DNA of 64,000 bases, taken from assembly GCF_014205165.1 (NCBI RefSeq), contig NZ_JACHMZ010000001.1, positions 930,001 to 994,000 of the forward strand. The letters are read 5' to 3'. Position 1 is the stretch's first letter; each line of letters opens with the position of its first letter. Of this stretch, positions 44,503 through 52,119 are shown piece after piece. The stretch is from Micromonospora carbonacea (lineage in GTDB: Bacteria; Actinomycetota; Actinomycetes; Mycobacteriales; Micromonosporaceae). The translations under genes and the position numbers were made by a program. The notes beneath the pieces are model-generated. The model saw only the letters and a program-made list of their open reading frames with translations, was not told where the DNA came from and searched no databases.

Positions 44503-44889
44503 ATGCCGGACGCGACCACCAGATTCTTCGAGGACCTGGACCGGCGGGGGTACGAGCCGCTGCTGGTCAAGACATCCGGAACCATCCGCTTCGACCTGCA
44601 CGAGGGGCAGCAGACGACGCACTGGCTGGTCGCGATCGACCGGGGCCGGATCAGCGTCAGCCGGGAGGACCGGGAGGCGGACACGGTCGTCAACACCAAC
44701 CCCGTCCTCTTCGAGGACCTCGCCGCCGGCCGGGAGGACGGCATCGCCGCGATCCTGCGCGGGGACATGACGGTCAGCGGCGACGCCCGGCTGGTGGTGC
44801 AGGTGGAACGCCTCTTCCCCGGCCCGCCGACCAGCCAGGGCCCGCGCCGGCTGTTCCAGAAGCGGCTGTTCCAGAAGGAGGCACGCTGA
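44503..44889 (+). CDS. SCP2-like sterol-carrier domain protein
   Basis: 128 residues. TTRFFEDLDRRGYEPLLVKTSGTIRFDLHEGQQTTHWLVAIDRGRISVS...FEDLAAGREDGIAAILRGDMTVSGDARLVVQVERLF fits the SCP2 fold, which binds lipids or acyl chains. GGGAGGGGAGGGGCCCG precedes ATG 44503. Its stop overlaps the start of the debranching-enzyme-like gene, a puzzling operon partner. Confidence 0.8.
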   Translation: MPDATTRFFEDLDRRGYEPLLVKTSGTIRFDLHEGQQTTHWLVAIDRGRISVSREDREADTVVNTNPVLFEDLAAGREDGIAAILRGDMTVSGDARLVVQVERLFPGPPTSQGPRRLFQKRLFQKEAR

Positions 44890-46949
44890 TGACGGAGGGC
44901 AACACGATCCGGATCCTCGACGGCAGCACCTTCGTCGTCTCCGAGGACACCGGCGACATCGAGGCGACCCCGAGCGAGCCCACCGGCATGTTCTCCCTCG
45001 ACACCCGGTTCCTGTCCCGCTGGGTGCTGACCGTCAACGGCGAGCGGCTCAACACGCTGTCCTACGACGACCTCCAGTACTACGAGGCGCGGTTCTTCCT
45101 GGTGCCGGGGATGGCCACCCACTACGTCGACGCGAAGCTGTCGATCATCCGCGAGCGGGTGGTCGGCGGCAGCTTCCGCGAGCAGCTCACCATCCTCAAC
45201 CACGACGAGAAGCCCGTCGACCTGCGGGTCCGGATGGACGCCGGCTCCGACTTCGCCGACCTGTTCCAGGTCAAGGACGAGATCGTCAACAAGAAGGGCG
45301 AGCTGTACGCCGAGGCGGAGGCCGACCGGCTGCGCCTGGGCTACCGCCGGGGCAACTTCCGGCGCGAGACGGTCGTCTCCTGCTCGCGGACCGCCAGGTA
45401 CGACCGCAACGGCTTCGAGTTCAGCGTCCACCTCGAACCCAACGAGCAGTGGAGCACCGACATCGACGTGCAGACCTTCGCCCTCGGGCCGGGCGGGCGG
45501 GACCTGCGGATGGGCGTGCGGGCGCACGGCACCGAACGGCTGGCCCTCCAGCAGGACCTCCAGGAGTGGATCGCCGCCGCGCCGAAGGTGAACACCGAGT
45601 GCGAGCACCTGGCCCGCACGTACCGGCGGAGCCTGGTCGACCTCGCCGCGCTGCGCTTCTCGCCCCTGTCGCTCGGCGGCAGCACCCTGCCCGCCGCCGG
45701 CCTGCCGTGGTTCATGACGATGTTCGGCCGGGACAGCATCCTGACCTGCCTCCAGGTGCTGCCGTACGCCCCGGCGCTGTCCAAGACGACGCTGCGCATC
45801 CTCGCCTCGTTGCAGGGCACCCGGTTCGACGACTTCCGCGACGAGGACCCCGGCCGCATCCTGCACGAGATGCGCTACGGCGAGACGGCCGCGTTCGAGG
45901 AGCAGCCCCACTCGCCGTACTACGGCTCGGTCGACGCGACGCCGCTGTTCGTGGTGCTGCTCGACGAGTACGAGCGGTGGAGCGGCGACGAGTCGCTGGT
46001 GCGGGAGCTGGAGCAGGAGTGCCGGGCCGCGCTGAAGTGGATCGACGACTACGCCGACCTGGTCGGCAACGGCTACATCTGGTATGAGCGGCGCAACACC
46101 GACACCGGCCTGGAGAACCAGTGCTGGAAGGACTCCTGGGACTCGATCTCCTACCGAGACGGCACCCTCCTGCCGTTCCCCCGGGCCACCTGCGAGGTGC
46201 AGGGGTACGCGTACGACGCGAAGATGCGGGCCGCCCGGATGGCGCGCGAGTTCTGGGGCGACCCCGCGTACGGCGACCAGCTGGAGCGGGAGGCCACGCT
46301 GCTCAAGGAGCGGTTCAACCGGGACTGGTGGGTCGACGACGGCCAGTTCTACGCGCTCGCCCTCGACCCCGACGGCCGCCGGGCGGACGTGCTCAGCTCC
46401 AACATCGGCCACCTGCTGTGGAGCGGCATCGTCGACCACGACCGGGCCGGACGGATCGCCGAGCACCTGGTCGGGCCGCGGCTGTTCTCCGGCTGGGGGG
46501 TGCGGACGCTGGCCGAGGGGGAGGTCCGCTACAACCCCATCGGCTACCACAACGGCACGATCTGGCCGTTCGACAACTCGTTCATCGCGTGGGGGCTGCG
46601 CCGGTACGGCTTCGCCGAGGAGGCCGCCGTGATCGCCAACGGGATCCTCGACGCGGCCCGCTACTTCGACGGGCGGCTGCCGGAGGCGTTCGGCGGCTAC
46701 CAGCGGGAGCTGACCAAGTTCCCGGTGGAGTACCCGACGGCGTGCAGCCCGCAGGCCTGGTCAACGGGTGCGCCGATGCTGCTGCTACGCACCATGCTCG
46801 GCATCGAGCCGCACGAGGGGCACCTGTCGGTGGAGCCGTGCCTGCCCGTGGGCATGGGCCGGATCGAGATGCTGGACATCCCGGGCCGGTGGGGCAAGGT
46901 CGACGCGTTCGCCCGGGGCCGGCTGGACCTGCACAACCTGGCTGACTGA
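44889..46949 (+). CDS. Glycogen-debranching-enzyme-like GH63/amylo-alpha-1,6-glucosidase protein
   Basis: 686 residues. An N-terminal beta-sandwich (about 1-235; SEPTGMFSLDTRFLSRWVLTVNGE) of the GDE_N_bis type and an alpha/alpha toroid C-terminal domain with PWFMTMFGRDSILTCLQVLP, RRNTDTGLENQCWKDSWDSI, and YHNGTIWPFDNSFIAWGLRRYG. The Asp/Glu residues in these loops are the likely catalytic pair. Probably acts on alpha-1,6 branch points of glycogen or a related glucan in the cytoplasm. ATG 44889 overlaps the SCP2 stop by one base. Confidence 0.88.
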   Translation: MTEGNTIRILDGSTFVVSEDTGDIEATPSEPTGMFSLDTRFLSRWVLTVNGERLNTLSYDDLQYYEARFFLVPGMATHYVDAKLSIIRERVVGGSFREQLTILNHDEKPVDLRVRMDAGSDFADLFQVKDEIVNKKGELYAEAEADRLRLGYRRGNFRRETVVSCSRTARYDRNGFEFSVHLEPNEQWSTDIDVQTFALGPGGRDLRMGVRAHGTERLALQQDLQEWIAAAPKVNTECEHLARTYRRSLVDLAALRFSPLSLGGSTLPAAGLPWFMTMFGRDSILTCLQVLPYAPALSKTTLRILASLQGTRFDDFRDEDPGRILHEMRYGETAAFEEQPHSPYYGSVDATPLFVVLLDEYERWSGDESLVRELEQECRAALKWIDDYADLVGNGYIWYERRNTDTGLENQCWKDSWDSISYRDGTLLPFPRATCEVQGYAYDAKMRAARMAREFWGDPAYGDQLEREATLLKERFNRDWWVDDGQFYALALDPDGRRADVLSSNIGHLLWSGIVDHDRAGRIAEHLVGPRLFSGWGVRTLAEGEVRYNPIGYHNGTIWPFDNSFIAWGLRRYGFAEEAAVIANGILDAARYFDGRLPEAFGGYQRELTKFPVEYPTACSPQAWSTGAPMLLLRTMLGIEPHEGHLSVEPCLPVGMGRIEMLDIPGRWGKVDAFARGRLDLHNLAD

Positions 46950-46954
46950 CGGGT

Positions 46955-46971
46955 CGCCACCGGGGGTGGCG
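46955..46971 (+). terminator. Hairpin after the debranching-like gene
   Basis: CGCCACC-GGG-GGTGGCG, perfect 7-bp arms, five bases after the stop. Confidence 0.5.
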
Positions 46972-47057
46972 GCCCGCCGCCCCCGGGTGGCGGCACGCCG
47001 TGGGAGGGCGCGTGCGGCCCTGGCGTGTCCCCACCCCCAGCAGGGTAAAGTCGCCGG

Positions 47058-47807
47058 ATGCCGGAACTCGTGTATCCGCCCGTGATCGCCGCCGCCAAGA
47101 CGATGTTCCGGGTCCTCGACCTGCGCCTGACCGTGGAGGGCAGCCACCATGTGCCGCGCACCGGCGGGGCGGTGCTGGCCAGCAACCACGTGAGCTACCT
47201 GGACTTCATCTTCTGCGGCTACGGCGCGCACGCGTCCGGCCGGCTGGTGCGGTTCATGGCCAAGCACGAGGTGTTCGCACACAAGGTCTCCGGCCCGCTG
47301 ATGCGCGGCATGAAGCACATCCCGGTCAACCGGCGGGCCGGCGCCGGCTCCTACAGCACGGCGGTCGACGCGCTGCGCCGGGGCGAGGTGGTGGGCGTCT
47401 TCCCCGAGGCGACCATCAGCCGCTCGTTCACGGTGAAGGACCTCAAGAACGGTGCGGCCCGGATGGCGCAGGACGCCGCCGTGCCGCTGCTGCCGGTGGC
47501 GCTGTGGGGCACCCAGCGGCTCTGGACGAAGGGCCGCCCGAGGACGCTGACCCGCCGGCACACCCCGATCACCATCCTGGTGGGCGAGCCCATCGACCCC
47601 GCCGACCACGCCGACGCGAACGCGCTGAGCGCCGAGCTGAAGACCCGGCTGGCCGCCCTCGTCGACCGGGCCCAGCGGACGTACCCGGACACCCCGGCCG
47701 GGCCGGACGACACCTGGTGGCAGCCGGCCCACCTGGGCGGCACCGCGCCGACGCCCGAGGAGGCCGCCGCGCTCGACCGGGGCGGCCGGCGCACCCCCGC
47801 CGCCTGA
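47058..47807 (+). CDS. plsC: 1-acyl-sn-glycerol-3-phosphate acyltransferase-like protein
   Basis: 249 residues. PlsC motifs: NHVSYLDFI (HX4D, H44/D49), motif II around MKHIPVNRRAG, motif III FPEATISRS and motif IV LLPVALWGTQ. It should add the second acyl chain to lysophosphatidate or a related acceptor at the membrane. ATG 47058 has no ribosome binding site; TAAAGT lies six bases upstream (leaderless). Confidence 0.9.
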   Translation: MPELVYPPVIAAAKTMFRVLDLRLTVEGSHHVPRTGGAVLASNHVSYLDFIFCGYGAHASGRLVRFMAKHEVFAHKVSGPLMRGMKHIPVNRRAGAGSYSTAVDALRRGEVVGVFPEATISRSFTVKDLKNGAARMAQDAAVPLLPVALWGTQRLWTKGRPRTLTRRHTPITILVGEPIDPADHADANALSAELKTRLAALVDRAQRTYPDTPAGPDDTWWQPAHLGGTAPTPEEAAALDRGGRRTPAA

Positions 47808-47864
47808 CCGCCGCCGCCCGGCGTCGCCGGGAGCGGGGTGCGCGGCTGGTCTAACCTCGCGGCC

Positions 47865-49058
47865 ATGCGGAAGTTCAAGGGCGGCCGGGGCAGGTCCGTC
47901 GACCTGGTCGCGGAGGCCCGCGCGGACGCGGAACGGCGGCACGCCCACCCGCAGGCCGACGCCGGGCCGCGGGCCCGGCGTGGCGCCGCGCCGACGGCCG
48001 CCCGGCCCGCCCACACCGGGGCGCTGCTCGGCGTGCTGCTCGTGCTCGGCCTGGTCGCCTTCCCCATCGTGTCGGTCGTGATCGGCCCCGCCAGCCGGGA
48101 GCGGATCGAGGGGTACGCGTGCGCGGTCACCGGCTGCACCGGGCCCGGCATGGCCACGGCGGGCTGGCTGCTGATCACCGTGCCGTTCCTCTACGTGGTG
48201 ACCGCCGTCGCGTTCTGGTCCCGGCTGCCCGGCCGGGCCCGCACGGCGGTGGCCGTGGTGGCCGCGCCCCTGGTGCTGGGCGCCTACCTGTTCATCCCCA
48301 GCCGGCGTCGCGACCTCGACGACCTCCTCGACGGCCCCGCCCGGTACGCGACGGCCACCGGCATCACCTGGGCCTGGGCGGGCCTCGCGCTCGCCCTGCT
48401 CGCCCTCCTCGTCGTCGCGGTGCTCGCCGACACCAGGAAGACGGTGCCCGCCGAGAGCAGGAGATCGGTGCCCGCCGAGCGTGGGAAGGCGGCCCTGCCG
48501 CCCGTCTGGGCGCCGCTGGTCGCGGCCGGGGCGTGCCTGGCCATGCTCGGGGTGGCCCTGGGCCGGGCCGACCCCGTGCCGGTCACCGCCGACCTGGCGT
48601 TCCCCGAGCGCACGTTCACCGTCGCGGGGGACACGCTCACCCGCACGTCCGCCGACGACCAGCGGGGCTGCGCCGGGGTGCTGGACGACGACGAGCGGCT
48701 GGCGGGCTGCGTGCGTACCGTGCGGGGAAGCTGGACCACCGACGACAGCGACGCCGTGGTGCGTCTCGCGGCGGTGCTGTTCCCGACGGAGGACGCGGCC
48801 CGCGAGCGCCGGGGGCCGCTGCGCTCCGGCACCGCGCAGGCCGGGCTCGACGGCGACACGGCCGACGTGGTGTCGACGTCGAAGAGTTGGGTGCTGTTCG
48901 TCAGCGTCGGCCACGCCGACGGGCGGGCGATCGACCGGGCCGACCGGGGCCACCTGATGTGGGCGGCGAGCCAGGTCGTCTACCGGTTCATCGGGCACCA
49001 GGTGGGGCTGCTGGTCGCGCCCACGCCGAAGGACGGCATCGGCCCCCGCACGCCCTGA
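47865..49058 (+). CDS. Polytopic membrane protein with extracytoplasmic C-terminal domain
   Basis: 397 residues. A basic cytoplasmic head, five hydrophobic helices (GALLGVLLVLGLVAFPIVSVVIG; AGWLLITVPFLYVVTAVAFW; AVVAAPLVLGAYLFIP; AWAGLALALLALLVVAVLA; LVAAGACLAMLGVALG), then about 160 residues probably outside, containing two Cys (GCAGVLDDDERLAGCVRTV) that may form a disulfide. No family recognised. ATG 47865 follows TAACCT at seven bases with no ribosome binding site (leaderless). Confidence 0.82.
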   Translation: MRKFKGGRGRSVDLVAEARADAERRHAHPQADAGPRARRGAAPTAARPAHTGALLGVLLVLGLVAFPIVSVVIGPASRERIEGYACAVTGCTGPGMATAGWLLITVPFLYVVTAVAFWSRLPGRARTAVAVVAAPLVLGAYLFIPSRRRDLDDLLDGPARYATATGITWAWAGLALALLALLVVAVLADTRKTVPAESRRSVPAERGKAALPPVWAPLVAAGACLAMLGVALGRADPVPVTADLAFPERTFTVAGDTLTRTSADDQRGCAGVLDDDERLAGCVRTVRGSWTTDDSDAVVRLAAVLFPTEDAARERRGPLRSGTAQAGLDGDTADVVSTSKSWVLFVSVGHADGRAIDRADRGHLMWAASQVVYRFIGHQVGLLVAPTPKDGIGPRTP

Positions 49059-49120
49059 CCGAATCCGGTGGGGCGCAAATCCGGTGGGGCGGCGGCGGGG
49101 CGGCCGGCTAGGGTGCCCCG

Positions 49121-49621
49121 GTGCCCACCCCACGCCTGGAGAAGATCACCCCGGCCAACCTCGACGCCGCCTGTGAGCTGCGCATCCGCCCCGACCAGGA
49201 ACACCTGGTGGAGCCGGTCGCCCGGTCGCTGGCCGAGGCCTACGTCTGGCCGGGCGTCGCCTGGCCCCGGCTCGTCTACGACGGCGACGACCTGGTCGGC
49301 TTCCTGATGGGCTTCTTCCGCATCCCGTGGAGCGAGGACGCCCCGGGCGACCTGCGCTCGGGGCTGTGGCGGCTGAACATCGCCGCCGACCGGCAGGGGC
49401 GCGGCTACGGGCGGTTCGCCGTGCGGGCCGTGGCCGAGGAGGCGCGGCGGCGCGGCGAGCGGCGCATCTTCACCACGTGGGAGCCGGGCGGGGACGGGCC
49501 GGAGGGGTTCTACCTGCGGCTCGGGTTCCGCCCGACGGGGGAGCGCAGCGGCGGCCAGACCGTCGGCGCGCTCGACCTGCCTGCTCAGCCCGACAGGGGA
49601 CACCCGGTCGCGGTGTCGTAG
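49121..49621 (+). CDS. GNAT-family N-acetyltransferase
   Basis: 166 residues. The acetyl-CoA loop is LNIAADRQGRGYGRFAVRAVAEEARRRG, followed by YLRLGFRPTGE near the end, both standard GNAT motifs. The N-terminal part (LRIRPDQEHLVEPVARSLAEAYVWP) resembles SpeG/PaiA-like polyamine acetyltransferases, but the substrate is open. GTG 49121 lies six bases after TAGGGT with no ribosome binding site (leaderless). Its 3' end overlaps the converging HxlR gene by 37 bases. Confidence 0.88.
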   Translation: MPTPRLEKITPANLDAACELRIRPDQEHLVEPVARSLAEAYVWPGVAWPRLVYDGDDLVGFLMGFFRIPWSEDAPGDLRSGLWRLNIAADRQGRGYGRFAVRAVAEEARRRGERRIFTTWEPGGDGPEGFYLRLGFRPTGERSGGQTVGALDLPAQPDRGHPVAVS

Positions 49622-50025
49622 GCGGCCTGGTTGGCGGCGACCTCGTCCGTGTGGGCCTCCGCCCAGACCTTCAGGCCGCGCATCATCTGGTGCAGGGAGA
49701 GACCGAGCTCGGTGATCTCGTAGGACACGGTGACCGGCACGGTCGGCGTCACCGTGCGGGTGACCAGACCGTCGCGTTCCAGCGCACGCAGGGTCTGGGT
49801 GAGCATCTTCTGGCTGACGCCGGCCAGGAGCCGGGACAGCTCGGAGTAGCGCATCGGCCGGGGCCCGCCCGTGCAGTCCGGGCCGCTGCCGAGGGCGGAG
49901 AGCAGGAGCATGACCCACTTACCGGAGATCCGCTCCAGCATCTTGTGGCTCGGGCACACCGCCAGGAACGCGTTGTACTCCGCCTTGCGCCGGGCCCGAA
50001 TCTCGGCCGCTGTCGTCGTAGCCAT
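49585..50025 (-). CDS. HxlR-family transcriptional regulator
   Basis: 146 residues. HxlR winged helix with a conserved N-terminal Cys (AVCPSHKMLERISGKWVMLLLSALGSG), recognition helix region RYSELSRLLAGVSQKMLTQTLRALERDGLVTR, and wing VSYEITELG. HxlR regulators often sense reactive electrophiles through such a Cys. ATG 50023-50025 follows GGAGAGGAGC. A 19-bp motif 49 bases upstream is repeated before the aldo/keto reductase gene, so it probably controls both. Confidence 0.9.
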   Translation of the reverse strand: MATTTAAEIRARRKAEYNAFLAVCPSHKMLERISGKWVMLLLSALGSGPDCTGGPRPMRYSELSRLLAGVSQKMLTQTLRALERDGLVTRTVTPTVPVTVSYEITELGLSLHQMMRGLKVWAEAHTDEVAANQAAYDTATGCPLSG

Positions 50026-50072
50026 CGGATGCTCCTCTCCCGCCATCGGCAGCCGCCACCCCGGACCGGCAA

Positions 50073-50375
50073 CTACTTCCTGATGGAGAGTAGCGCCCAC
50101 CGGTTGACGAGATCGTTGGTGCGCGGGGCGTTGCGGTGCAGCGCCAGGTCGTGCGCCGCGTCCTCGACCACGACGGCGTCGACCCGCGACGCGGCGCCGA
50201 AGGAACGCTTCTGGTCGGGCCCGAACGCCGCCGAGACCCCGTCCACGCGCACGTCCAGCGAACTGTGCTGCCACGGCCGGGCGTGCGCGGCGGCGGGTGA
50301 CGCGAATCCGGCCACGCCGGTGGCGAGGGCGATCGCGGCCGCGACGGAGGCCAGCCAGGTCCGGTTCGTGTTCAT
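50073..50375 (-). pseudogene. Collapsed secreted alpha/beta-hydrolase gene
   Basis: Open for 100 residues: a signal peptide (MNTNRTWLASVAAAIALATGVAGFA) is joined after about 30 residues to what looks like the extreme C-terminus of an alpha/beta hydrolase (DAVVVEDAAHDLALHRNAPRTNDLVNRW, including the region of the catalytic His). The nucleophile Ser region and most of the fold are missing, so an internal deletion is likely. The 3' end runs into the HxlR operator. It overlaps the reductase stop by four bases (ATGA) and may still be translated. Confidence 0.55.
50074..50092. promoter_or_regulatory. Candidate HxlR operator, copy A
   Basis: TACTTCCTGATGGAGAGTA: TACT/AGTA arms around 11 bases, as in known HxlR/YodB-type sites. 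It lies 49 bases upstream of the HxlR gene. The copy at 51264-51282 differs at two positions. Confidence 0.6.
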
Positions 50376-51244
50376 CGGCCGATCCGATCGAGCTCGGCGA
50401 CGTCCGTGTCGGTCAGGGTCACGCCGGTGCCGGCGACGTTCTCGCGCAGGTGGGCCACCTTCGAGGTGCCCGGGATCAGCAGGATGTTGGGTGACCGTCG
50501 CAGCAGCCAGGCCAGGGCGACGGCCATCGGGGTGCTGCGCAACCGGGCCGCGACCGCCGAGAGCGCCTCGGACTGCAACGGAGAGAAGCCACCGAGCGGG
50601 AAGAACGGCACGTAGGCGACGTGCTCGGCGGCGAGCCGGTCGATCAGCGGGTCGTCGTGGCGGTAGGCCAGGTTGTACATGTTCTGCACGGCCACGACCG
50701 GCGCGATGCCCTGCGCCTCGGCGACCTGCTCGGCGGTGACGTTGCTGACCCCGAGGTGGCGGATCAGGCCGTCCCGCTGGAGGTCGACGAGAGTGCCGAA
50801 CGCCTCGGCGAGCGAACCGGCCTGCGGCCCCTGGGCGTCGCCCATGCGCAGGTACACCAGGTCGAGGGCCGCCACGCCGAGACCGTCGAGGTTGTCGTGC
50901 ACCTGCTTGCGCAGGTCCTCGGGGCGTCGGGCCGTCGGCCACCCGCCCTGCGCGTCGCGGAACGCGCCGACCTTGGTGGCGACGAGCGGCGGCTCCGGGT
51001 ACGGGTGCAGGGCCTCGCGGATCAGCTCGTTGGTCACCCGGGGGCCGTAGGCGTCGCTCGTGTCGATGTGGGTGATGCCCAGCTCGACCGCCTCGCGCAG
51101 GACGGCCAGCGCGCCCGCGTGGTCGGCGGGCGGCCCCATGACGTAGGGGCCGGCGAGCTGCATGGCGCCGTAGCCGAAGCGGGACACGACCGAGCTTCCC
51201 AGGCGCCAGGTGCCGCCGGGGAGGGAGGTGGTGGAGTTCGTCAT
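50372..51244 (-). CDS. Aldo/keto reductase
   Basis: 290 residues of the AKR TIM barrel. The catalytic tetrad reads DTSDAYG (Asp, Tyr) and VATKVG (Lys), but the usual His is Arg in DLVYLRMGD, a variant I recall from an actinobacterial AKR subgroup. The C-terminal NADPH-binding part is LIPGTSKVAHLRENV. The substrate is unknown; with an HxlR regulator nearby a reactive aldehyde or quinone is a reasonable guess. ATG 51242-51244 has the candidate HxlR operator about 20 bases upstream. Confidence 0.9.
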   Translation of the reverse strand: MTNSTTSLPGGTWRLGSSVVSRFGYGAMQLAGPYVMGPPADHAGALAVLREAVELGITHIDTSDAYGPRVTNELIREALHPYPEPPLVATKVGAFRDAQGGWPTARRPEDLRKQVHDNLDGLGVAALDLVYLRMGDAQGPQAGSLAEAFGTLVDLQRDGLIRHLGVSNVTAEQVAEAQGIAPVVAVQNMYNLAYRHDDPLIDRLAAEHVAYVPFFPLGGFSPLQSEALSAVAARLRSTPMAVALAWLLRRSPNILLIPGTSKVAHLRENVAGTGVTLTDTDVAELDRIGR

Positions 51245-51263
51245 GGCTCTACTTTTGCCCGGT

Positions 51264-51282
51264 AACTCTCCATCAGGCAGTA
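51264..51282. promoter_or_regulatory. Candidate HxlR operator, copy B
   Basis: On the minus strand TACTGCCTGATGGAGAGTT, 17 of 19 identical to copy A at 50074-50092, about 20 bases before the aldo/keto reductase start and so within or next to its promoter. Confidence 0.6.
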
Positions 51283-51504
51283 CGTACTTCCAAGTGCGTT
51301 AGGCACCCGGGGGCAGCCGGGGCCCGGAAGCTGGTGGCCTCTCCAGGGGGCCGAGCCGTTGCCGGTGCGCTTCTCGATAGAGACCGCCGACCGGCAGACC
51401 AGGGAGGTCGGCTACCCCGTCGCGGTGCGGGGCAGTGTCTGGCATCGGGGGGCGGAAGTGCCCTGCGGACACTTCCGTTGACTGGCCACCGCGGGCATTT
51501 CTTC

Positions 51505-51553
51505 GGACCTTGGACACCTGCTGTTCGTGGCGTACGTCAAGTGTCCAAGGTCC
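51505..51553 (-). terminator. Inverted repeat downstream of the secreted-protein gene
   Basis: Perfect 13-bp arms GGACCTTGGACAC (51505-51517) and complement (51541-51553) with a 23-base loop; on the minus strand it begins 22 bases after the stop of the gene at 51576. Confidence 0.5.
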
Positions 51554-51575
51554 GTGCGGCGCGGCGCGGTGGTGG

Positions 51576-52022
51576 CTAGGCCGGGAAATAGACGTCGACC
51601 GCGGTGAATCCGCCGGCCACGTCGCACGTCTCGCCGAACCCGAACGTGCGGGTGGTGCCCGCCGAGGCGGTGCGCGTCTCGTCGAAGTAGCAGCTGAGGT
51701 TGCCGTTGTAGCCGATGAACTCGACCGTCCGCGAGGCGCTGACCGCCTTCACGTAGCCGCTGATGTCCAGGCTGCGGTTGTAGAAGGTGACGGTGCCCTC
51801 GGTGATCGACGCGCCGTAGGTGATGCGGAAGGGCTGGGTGGTCGAGTCGGCCACCCTGATCGTGGCCACGTGAATGCGGGCCGGCGCTGTGGCCTGGGCC
51901 GGCGCTGCGGCCTGGGCCGGGGTGGCGGCCTGGGCCGGCGTGGCCATGGCGGTGGTGAGGACGGCTGCGGCGGCCAGGGCGCCCGCCAGCCTTCCGGCCT
52001 TCCCGTGTGCGATCGTCGACAT
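51576..52022 (-). CDS. Secreted hypothetical protein
   Basis: 148 residues. Signal peptide (GKAGRLAGALAAAAVLTTAMATPAQA), a short APAQA repeat linker, then a beta-rich domain of about 100 residues with two Cys (NLSCYFDET, FGETCDVAGG) likely to form a disulfide. It may be a small secreted beta-sandwich; no family recognised. ATG 52020-52022; upstream GGAA is a weak ribosome binding site. Divergent from the GH30 gene and possibly coregulated with it. Confidence 0.78.
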   Translation of the reverse strand: MSTIAHGKAGRLAGALAAAAVLTTAMATPAQAATPAQAAAPAQATAPARIHVATIRVADSTTQPFRITYGASITEGTVTFYNRSLDISGYVKAVSASRTVEFIGYNGNLSCYFDETRTASAGTTRTFGFGETCDVAGGFTAVDVYFPA

Positions 52023-52119
52023 TTCCTGATACCGCCTTCCAAGAATTCTTGCCCGACGATGAGCGTCAATGTCTGTAGTATGCCCGGAGTGTCTCCCGCG
52101 CGACGTCAAGGAGAACTTC

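Larger units (their letters stand above)
51245..51575. other. 331-base intergenic region with hairpins and HxlR site
   Basis: Contains the operator copy at 51264-51282, a short palindrome AGTACGTACT at 51279-51288, a small hairpin CGGAAGTG/CACTTCCG (51453-51477) and a larger inverted repeat at 51505-51553. Short open frames in both directions show no family features. No gene is called. Confidence 0.5.

Noticed and set aside
51334..51480. Plus-strand frame ending GSVWHRGAEVPCGHFR
   Set aside because: Short, no start signal, no family resemblance, and its end is the small hairpin at 51453-51477.
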